Assembly: GCA_027559495.1 (NCBI GenBank)
Contig: JAMXSV010000001.1
Location: 310,001-374,000 of the forward strand
Length of the DNA: 64,000 bases
Source: Aurifilum marmelostoma
Lineage: Eukaryota > Ascomycota > Sordariomycetes > Diaporthales > Cryphonectriaceae
Reading direction: 5' to 3'
The position numbers were made by a program, and so were the translations under genes. Below, one piece after another: positions 56,547 to 64,000 of the stretch. Below the pieces are notes generated by a model, which worked only from the letters and a program-made list of their open reading frames with translations, searched no databases and was not told the origin of the DNA. How positions within the stretch are numbered: position 1 is the first letter of the stretch; every line of letters begins with the position of its first letter.

Positions 56547-58283
56547 ATGCATTTGCGAGTGTGCCAGTACTCGCAACCGATGAAGGTCGCCCCTGGGCAA
56601 CCTACAACAGCGAGGCTCGCCGATGCATTCAAATGCAGCCGATGACATCGCCCCCAGGAGATCTGGGCCAGATGAGGGTAGATGTGATAAATCTATCCAG
56701 CTAAGAAGAGGAGACGGGGAAAGAAAAACAAGTTAAAAATCCAATGTCATCAAGGGATGTCACCAGCACAAGTCGGCACGAGATGATAGAAAACCCGTAC
56801 GCTGTGGAAAGTGAGTGCGGTCATCCCCTAAGGGTTGATATCTGATTTTCCTCAATCGGAGTGAACGGCTTTCCTCCTGGTGGAACAGCCGTTCCCCCCT
56901 CTCAGCAATGCCTGTCCTTGTGTCGTATTCTCTATGCTCGTGTGTGTGTTCTTGTATAAATTGCTACGGCATACGCGTGTTGGGAGGCTGGCTGGTCACA
57001 ACCTCGAGACAAGTAGCCGTCAATATACGACTGAGGATCCAGGCTGAGCAGATCAACCGCATGTCTCCTTTGGCAAAGGAGACACAGCACTGAATATACA
57101 CCCACCCCCAGATGCCAACAACATGCATTAACTGAAATCTGGTGGTGAATGATGCTGAAGGTGCCACTTACAAGCCTGGCCAATCTTGAACAACGCGGCC
57201 TAGCTGTGACCCAGACCAACATGTTCAACAGGATTGCACGAATGGAGCCGGGAGACTTTCTCCTGTCAGGACATCGTCGTTGTCCGTCTATTCTGCTGCG
57301 TTTGCAAGACATTGGCCAGAGACTCCTCTAGCCCCTTTTGAGGTATATTGAATGTCACGCGCCACATGCAGAGTCACCCACACCTGATTGCCTCCCTCGC
57401 TCTCTCGACCTCTCGCATGCATGGACAAGGTACATACAGCAACTTGCATTTGTCTTGATTTTTCTTTGCTTTCCGCGCTATCCCTGTTGTCGTTGCATCT
57501 CGTAGAGATATATATTTGACAAGGGAAAAGCCCTCATTGACTGGGAGAGATGGGATACGCTGCTGTAGATTCTGATCGAGGTGCCCTCATCTCCAGACAC
57601 TCATTGCGACTGCACCAGGCACACATCTCTCGCCACTCTTATTTCCAATGCACACGTTCAGGGTAGGAGAAAGGTAGGCAGAACCAAGGATCGAATTTGA
57701 AATTACCATGCCGTCTCGTGTTCGAGGCGGAGACCTTCGAGGAGCATCACCTGAGGCGCAGGGCCGAGGAATGTGCCCTCGGAACTGCTGGTGGTATAAG
57801 CCCTGCTGTGGCAGCCCTTAAGCACTGGATCGGCGGCAGGTACCCTTGCCCCTAAGACCTTCTGGACCACCTGAGCACTACTGGGCCCTGACCCCCTGAG
57901 CATTCTTTGGAGAAGCACCGAGCTCCCGTCCCCTGAGTTTTGGACATACCTTCCCAAAACACCAAAATCCCACCCCGGGACGCAGAGAGGTGCGCTCCCG
58001 GAAACCCAAGATTTATAATAAAAAAAAAGGATACCCGGCGCAAAGCCCTTGGTCCTGCCCGGACAGAGCTTCTCCAAGGTGTAAGTTTCTCTTTTTTCGT
58101 CCCTTAAGCAGAAAAATAAAAGCAAGAGAAAAAGAAAAGAAGAGGGAAAAAATAGGTGCTAATGTTTAATAAAGGTTCCTTTTCCCCGTCTAGTACGCGT
58201 AAAAAAGGCAAAAGAAAAGTCACGATTGTCGCGTGCGTGTCTTGTCGCGGGCCACGAGGGCCACGCTCCCGGCGACGGCGACG
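56547..58283. other. Intergenic, 1.7 kb, no gene seen
   Basis: This lies between two plus-strand genes. Frames on both strands are short and unremarkable. The 58.1-58.25 kb part is A-rich and may belong to the leader of the PHD-finger gene. Confidence 0.5.
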
Positions 58284-60937
58284 ATGAGCGCACCTCCCAC
58301 GACGCGAGCATCACGCTCGCGATACTCGAGCCCTGCGGTAGTGGGAGGAGGAGGAGGAGCAGGAAGAGGCGCGGCAGCGAGCTCTCGGAACCCCACGAGG
58401 GGAGGAAGCAGGGACCGAGGGCGGGACAAGGACAAGGACAAGGGAGAGAACAATGCAGGCAGTGGTGATGGCGGTGCAGATGCGCCCTCCAGCCGGTCCT
58501 CGTCGACGGAGAGGTCCAGGCGCTTCATGGAGAGCTGGATCGAGCCGGAGCGCGCGAGGATGCCCAGCTTCCAGGAGGACGGGCTGCTGCGTCAGGGCGT
58601 GCTGGAGACGATGGAGCCGTTGGGGACCAGGCCCAAGCCTGCCATGATCAAGAAGCTGGTGGGCATGGGCCGCGAGGGGTCACCAACAGCGTCGGCGCGT
58701 GGTGGTGGTGGTGGAGGAAAGTCAGGTAGCAGGAAGATCGTGCTGAAGAGGAAGAATGTGACCTCGATAGGGATTGATAGCACGCCAGGTGGTTGTGCTG
58801 GGAGGAACAATGGCCCAGCGACGGCCGCGTCGCCCGATCTTATGCTGCTGTCTGGTGGCGTGCAGTCGTCGACAACCCCCTCGTCTGCAATGGCAACCCC
58901 CCAGCGCGTCGCCTCGCCCACCCCGACACCAGCTCCTGCATCTGGGCTGCCTGGACAATCAACACCTCTGGCCACTGACCTACAGAGCGCTTCTTTTTCT
59001 TCTCCCACACCAATTCCAAAAGCCGAACCGTCCGACACGCCTACAATCCAACCTCTTCTCTCAGACGACGCCATCTCTGACCAGCCAGAAGAACTGCTGA
59101 TCCTCGCAACCCACCACCAGCGAGGTCGACTTTCTGACAGCACACCTGAACCACGCGTCATCTCCCAGTCTCAGCTGAACTCGCGCAACTCGCATCCCCT
59201 TGCCCACCAGCAGCAGCAATCACAAGCACGCTCTCCAAACCCGCTTCTCCTCCCACCCGTCATCTCATATCCATCTTCCACAAACTCCTTTCTACCTGAT
59301 CCCATCAAACCATCTATCGAAGAACTCCCTTCCCTTGCACACCTACCTACAACACCGCGATCCGACCAATCGAGCGCGTCTGTGTGCGACTCGGACGACT
59401 GCTTCAAACGCGAATCCTCAATACAATCAACGTCGCAGTTCAGCATGCCTCCCAAACGCGCCGCAGCTGTCGCGACAACACGGCGCCTCAGGTCTGCCTC
59501 AGCTATGCCCGACCCAGAGAAGGACCAGGCTGCTTCTGGCCCGTCCAGTAGTCCAGCAGCAGCAGCAGCAGCCCAGCATGGCTCGTCTTTCGAGCAGCAA
59601 GCTCAGCCTGCCCAGCTTGGACCCAACTACAGCGAGGAAGAGCTCACCCGCATCATGCAGGAGCCCGAGAGGGTATTTGTAAAGACTGTCTTCGAGCGCG
59701 CTGTGGCCGTGGCCCTCAAGCACGAGCGGTATGTGGAGGCTTACGCGCTTCGTCTCGCCTACAACCATAACCAGACAAATGCGCGTTTCCTTCTTCAGAC
59801 GGAGGCCATGGTCAACCAGCTCATCACCAAGGAGGACGCCGGCGAGTGGGCCCTCAAACTACAGCCGTACAAGAAGGAGGGCGAAAAGGATTACACGGCT
59901 CTCAAGTTCTTCAGGCCAGAGGCCGAGACCGACAGCTCCATCATCGAGACACACCAGCCCCAGCAGGCGCCTTACGCGCACCTATTGTCTATGGACCTGA
60001 GCGAGGTGCGAAACCCCAAGCGCAAGCGGAACGAGCAACGGCCTGCCTGGGCGGACGAGGAGGACATCGATGATGATCGCGTCGCGAAGAAGCAGAAGAA
60101 GCAGTCTGCAGGTCAGCATGCCGACCAGCAGGAGGAGCTGTCGTCTTCAATGTTGCAACAGGAGCACGTGGGCGAGGGCGAATCACTGGCAGCACAAGGC
60201 GAGCCTGACCTCGAGGCCGACGCCGCGGCGGAGCGGGTCGCCACACCGCCCCGCAAGAGGCAGAAAACCCAGCGCGAGTCAACTGCCCGCAAGGCTACCA
60301 CAGCAAATTCCACTGCTCGGCCCACAACCACCAACGGCCGTGCTAGATCCGCCACCCCGTCGCAGCGAGGAAGAGGTCGCGCAAGTTCCAGCGTTAGTAA
60401 CGCCTCTTCCGCGCTCACTTCCATTCCCAGCGACATTGAGGAGGCGCCAGGCGACGAGGCTGCACAACCTGCGGCAGCCCAGCCCAACAGAACAAACAAG
60501 AAGGGTCAGGCTTCCTCTACAAAGCAGGCACAGAAAAAAACCAAGACAGAAAACACGCAGATGCAGATACAGATGCAGCAGGATGGTGGCAGTGCTGATG
60601 GTGCAGCGGACGGGAGACGCGTAAAGGGTGTGAACAATGCTACCGCAGCTGCAGCGGCGCGGCCAATTACCGACGAGGGCCCCAGGCGGCTTCCCGCCAG
60701 GCGTGCCAGGGGAACAGTAAATCCTGAAGGCTATTATCCGCGCGACCCGTTCTCCAACCCACACAACACTCCTCTTCTTCATTCCACCATTTCTCACCAA
60801 CAACAACGATCGCCCAATAATAACAACAACACCAACAACACCAACACCGGCTCACAGCCTGCTGCGCCTGTCGCCACCCAACCCGACGATAACAATTCCT
60901 CAACAGTGTCTACCACCGGCACTACCACCAAAGGTGG

Positions 60938-60970
<33 letters not shown>

Positions 60971-63900
60971 ACAACAACAACAGATCAAGCAGCAGCCCAC
61001 CAAGAAGAGCAAGAGAGGCATGCCCGACTTTACTCCTCAGTACCGCCTTGACGACGAGGACGCGACCGACAAGCTGCGCGCTCACGCTCGTGCCAACACG
61101 CACAAGCTCACCACCTCGGTGCGATCGGCCTCTTTCACCAGAGGTGAGGTGAGCGGCGCCCCGTCGCCGCCAGAGCGCCCCGGGTCGGCGGCGTCGTCGC
61201 TGCTCTCTTCTGTCCCGGAGGCCGAGGTCTTGGAGGAGACGGAGCGAGAGCTGGAGACGGAGCCCGAGACGACAGCAACGACGACGACGAGGCAGTCTGC
61301 CGCGTCCAGGGCCCGCGCGACGCCTTCTGGTAGTGGTGGTGGCGGCGGCGGTGCGAGGGCTACTCGCGCCAGCAAGCGTACCATCGACGACGTCGAGGAC
61401 GATGCCACGCCTTTCTCTCAGGATTTTGGCGCGGAAGCAGGTCCTAGCACTGGAACAGGCTCGCGCGCCGAGACCCCGCGGCCGGCCAAGCGACAAAAAG
61501 GGACGCGACGAGTTAAGCAATCGTAAGTTCATCAATCATCGTCATCATCATCATCACTGCTCTTCCACTTTCCACCCATTCCATCATTCAAGTATCGCTC
61601 CTAACATTTCTTTCTTCTTCGTAGGCCCATCAAGAACAAGGCTGGGCCCTCCACTGGCGCTGCGGCCTCACAGGGTGGAAAACGAGCAAGCCCAGGCGTG
61701 AACGGTGCTGCCAACAATCAGGTACGTTCTGTGAGATGTGTGAACCTTTTGTCTCTCTCTCACTATCTTTTCGTCCTCACTCTCTCCATCTCTGCCTCCT
61801 TTCCTTTGCGCCTCTGTCTGGCACATTTTGCATCATTGCCTTGCGGGTCTCCCTTGTTCGTGCGGCTGGTGGCGACTTTCTCTCTCTGCATGGGTATGCT
61901 AGAGTCAGCCGACTTTTGTGTCTTGTACCCTTCAGGCGAGGTTCCCACCTCCGATACACCAGCCGGCATCTTACCACAAGTCTGGGGCGCCAAAACCCTG
62001 TCCTGGCGTCTCGCAAAGCATCTGGAAGCTCCTTTTATCCCCTTCTATTTTCTTATATGACGGATCGGCTGACCTGACCTGCCCTCTAGGAGGAGAATGA
62101 TGATTTCTGCTCGTTCTGCGGTGGGAACGGCAATCTCGTCTGCTGCGATGGCTGCACAAAGTCCTTCCACTACATGTGCCATTCGCCAATCGTCGACCCC
62201 GACGAGGATGCGGCCTGGTTCTGCTGGGAGTGCATGGTGAAGCGTGACCCCAGCCTGGTGGGTGAACACAAGGGCCCTTTTGGCAGCCTTATGGCGAATC
62301 TCGACAAGAAACACTCCAAGGCCTTCGTCCTGCCCAAGAAGGTCCGTGACCATTTTGAAGGCGTTCGCACCGGTCCTGATGGAGAGTACGAGGAGTTTAT
62401 TCCTCCGAGCAAGATCAAGTAAGTTACCAAATACCGGCGCCGCTGTTTACGTCTGATCCCGCAGAAGCTGACGAGCGGTGTGTGTGAACAGGAAGAAGGA
62501 GAAGGGCGAGGACAAGGACTTTGACTTCTACCAGATCGTGGACAAGAACGACAAGCCCATCCTGTGCCACTCCTGTCACAAACCCTCGGCTAGCGATCGT
62601 GTCATCATTCCATGCAGCATCTGCTCATTGTGGTGGCATCCGGAATGCCTAGACCCGCCCAGGACTCTCCCCCCCACACCCGCACCTTCGTCTGCCCGTG
62701 CCACGTCGAGGATCTGCTCAGCCAGGTCCCTTGCCAGCTCGGTCCGGCCCACAAGCACCGGAAGGTCAAGGGCGCCTCGGATATCACCTATGCATACCGG
62801 CGCGGGAACGTTAACAACGGCGTCATCGAGATCGAGGACGATGACGAGGACGACGGCGGCAACGAGACAAATGGCACCTCGATGATAGTAAATACGGGCG
62901 GCCTGCGGGATCCAGCAAGCTGGGGCAGAACCCACCGAGTGCGCTTCACCGGGGTTAGGGATGATTTCATCTCGAAGTAAGTCTACCCATCACCACGTCG
63001 CGGACGACACTGCGAAATGTTGTTACTGACAAGAGATACTATTGCTGCTGCAGGGTCAAGCGCGGCAAGAAGTCTCGCAAGCCTCAGCCTCAGCCTCCTC
63101 CACCGGGAGGCTTGCCAGATATAGACTACGAAGAGGACGCAGAAGACCGCTACAACGCCGCACTCACCATCATGGGCTTTGCCCGCAAGGCGCGTGAGGA
63201 TCGTGGCGGGCGCCCAGTCAACTTTTCTTCCGAATCCTTGGGAGTGGTCAAGGATCTAAAGACCCTGTGGATCTCGCCCCAAAACATCACCAGCGCCACG
63301 GCATCTGAGCTCACCGACATGGAAAGGAAACTGGTCCACATGGTTAGGAGGGTCAGAAAGGAACGCTCTAAGCGCAGCCGAGACCACCAGGGACGAAGCC
63401 GTCGTCGACCGGTCAGGGAACAGACGCCTGGCCCAGGCCGCGGTCGTCAGGGACCGAGAGCAGGTGCCATGGATGTCGATCCGCAAGAACAAGAGACGGT
63501 GGTGATCGACGATGAGCAGGCACCACAACCACAAGAGGCGGTGGTGATCGACGAGGAACAGAAGCAGCAACCACAAGAGGTGGTGGTCATCGAGGACCAG
63601 GAGCAGGAGGTTGGTGACAACGCGGAGTCTCCTATCGTGATTGACGATAATGACGACAGCGACTATGGCTCCGACTATGATGATCTTGACCTGGACATCG
63701 ACTACGGCACGGCAGGGTCTGCCGACGGGCTGGATGCAGCTACTGCTCCCGACGCAGCCAATGCAGCGCCCGCCAACGAGTCTACGGGCAACAACAACGA
63801 TGCTGCTGCTACTGTCGCTGCTGGTGAGCCTCCTCAGGCCACCTCCAGTCAGACGTTGCAATTCGAGTCCAAGTCCGGCCCAGCCGACCCAGATAAGGAG

Positions 63901-64000
63901 ACAGAGTCCGATGCAGAGGCCATCGTGACAACCATCGTCGAAGCCATGGTCGACCAGGCAGTCGGCGCAGCTCTCACTCCAATATCGGACACAGCCAAAG
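58284..64000 (+). CDS. Two-PHD-finger protein, probable Rpd3S subunit Rco1 homologue (incomplete; one-base frame break in a C7 run)
   Basis: Exons read 58284-61522, 61625-61721, 62090-62418, 62492-62976 and 63054 to beyond the window end. The first 1080 residues are mostly Ser/Pro/Gln-rich with one folded block near 475-560 (LTRIMQEPERVFVKTVFERA, then HERYVEAYALRLAYNHNQTN). PHD finger 1 (about 1113-1162) reads CSFCGGNGNLVCCDGC, then HYMC and WFCWEC. PHD finger 2 (about 1240-1292) reads ILCHSCHKP, CSICSLWWHPEC and FVCPCHVEDL. This arrangement resembles Rco1 of the Rpd3S histone deacetylase, which acts on transcribed chromatin; orthology is inferred. Exon 4 is 485 nt, one short for its splice phases. 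The frame breaks at seven C at 62669-62675 within PHD 2, between LDPPRTLPP and HTRTFVCPCHV. An earlier ATG at 58233 is open but reads like leader. The tail repeats VVID(D/E)EQ-type acidic units. Confidence 0.75.
60938..60970 (+). repeat. GCT repeat coding poly-Ala
   Basis: About ten GCT units within exon 1 of the PHD-finger gene encode an alanine run, followed by CAA/CAG codons for glutamine. Confidence 0.85.

Noticed and set aside
55398..56648. A 416-codon minus-strand frame opposite the EBP1-type gene
   Set aside because: It is the antisense shadow of a strongly codon-biased gene. The plus-strand protein matches a known family with proper introns, while the minus frame has no family features.
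60900..61535. A minus-strand Arg/Leu-rich frame over the PHD-finger gene
   Set aside because: It is an antisense shadow of low-complexity coding DNA; the plus-strand frame continues into spliced PHD exons.
37587..62675. Programmed ribosomal frameshifting as the main explanation for the three frame breaks
   Set aside because: The signs differ (+1 and -1 needed), there is no shared slippery heptamer or obvious downstream structure, and homopolymer error explains all three more simply. It is kept only as an alternative.
1..64000. tRNA, rRNA, snoRNA or CRISPR content
   Set aside because: No A-box/B-box pair with a foldable cloverleaf, rRNA stretch or spaced repeat array was noticed by eye. A tRNAscan or Rfam search would be needed to be certain.

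Overview
The window reads as nuclear DNA of a filamentous ascomycete, most likely a sordariomycete. The evidence is short introns (about 57-90 nt, mostly GTAAGT/GTACGT donors with CTGAC/CTAAC-like branch sites), GC-rich coding exons, intergenic DNA full of homopolymer and microsatellite runs, and Pezizomycotina-type families (GPI aspartyl protease, fungal rhodopsin-domain protein, berberine-bridge oxidoreductase, DUF8035 protein, Utp8, Snx41). Exon borders were worked out by hand from reading frame, splice sites and family knowledge. I recognised no rRNA, tRNA, CRISPR or intact transposon.

Layout. Bases 1-7 kb form an accessory-looking block: remnants of an FAD monooxygenase and a rhodopsin-domain membrane protein flank a berberine-bridge oxidoreductase whose body is intact but which shows no start codon. 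These three families often occur in secondary-metabolite clusters, so this may be a decayed cluster edge. From 7.3 kb on the content is core: secreted aspartyl protease (7.3-9.0), Nudix hydrolase (10.0-10.7), BRCT protein of the Dpb11/Rad4 type (11.35-14.2), DUF8035 protein (15.0-18.0, minus), a gene-free 5 kb stretch, Utp8 (22.9-25.8, minus), divergent Elg1/ATAD5-type clamp-unloader subunit (26.7-30.5), Ser/Arg-rich membrane protein (31.2-32.4, minus), cohesin regulator Pds5 (34.7-39.3, minus), a gene-free 3.3 kb stretch with low-CpG DNA, Ser/Thr-rich membrane protein (42.6-44.4), mRNA guanylyltransferase (45.8-47.1, minus), sorting nexin Snx41/Atg20 type (47.9-50.0, minus), SWI/SNF subunit Snf5 (51.6-54.0, minus), EBP1/Cdb4-type protein (55.0-56.5), and a two-PHD-finger protein resembling Rpd3S subunit Rco1 (58.3 to the window end, incomplete).

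How the genes relate. Several neighbours serve chromosome replication, cohesion and chromatin (Dpb11-type, Elg1-type, Pds5, Snf5, Rco1-like), and others handle RNA or ribosome biogenesis (Utp8, capping enzyme, EBP1-type). Each is a separate transcription unit, often in divergent pairs (Utp8/Elg1, Snf5/EBP1), so any link is neighbourhood only.

Most notable result: pds5, snf5 and the rco1-like gene each carry a single-base frame break exactly in a C/G mononucleotide run (6, 7 and 7 bases). Exon-length arithmetic and downstream splice phase confirm each break. The same type of error three times in conserved chromatin genes points first to homopolymer miscalls in the assembly. Protein predictions made directly from this sequence will be truncated or wrong for these genes.
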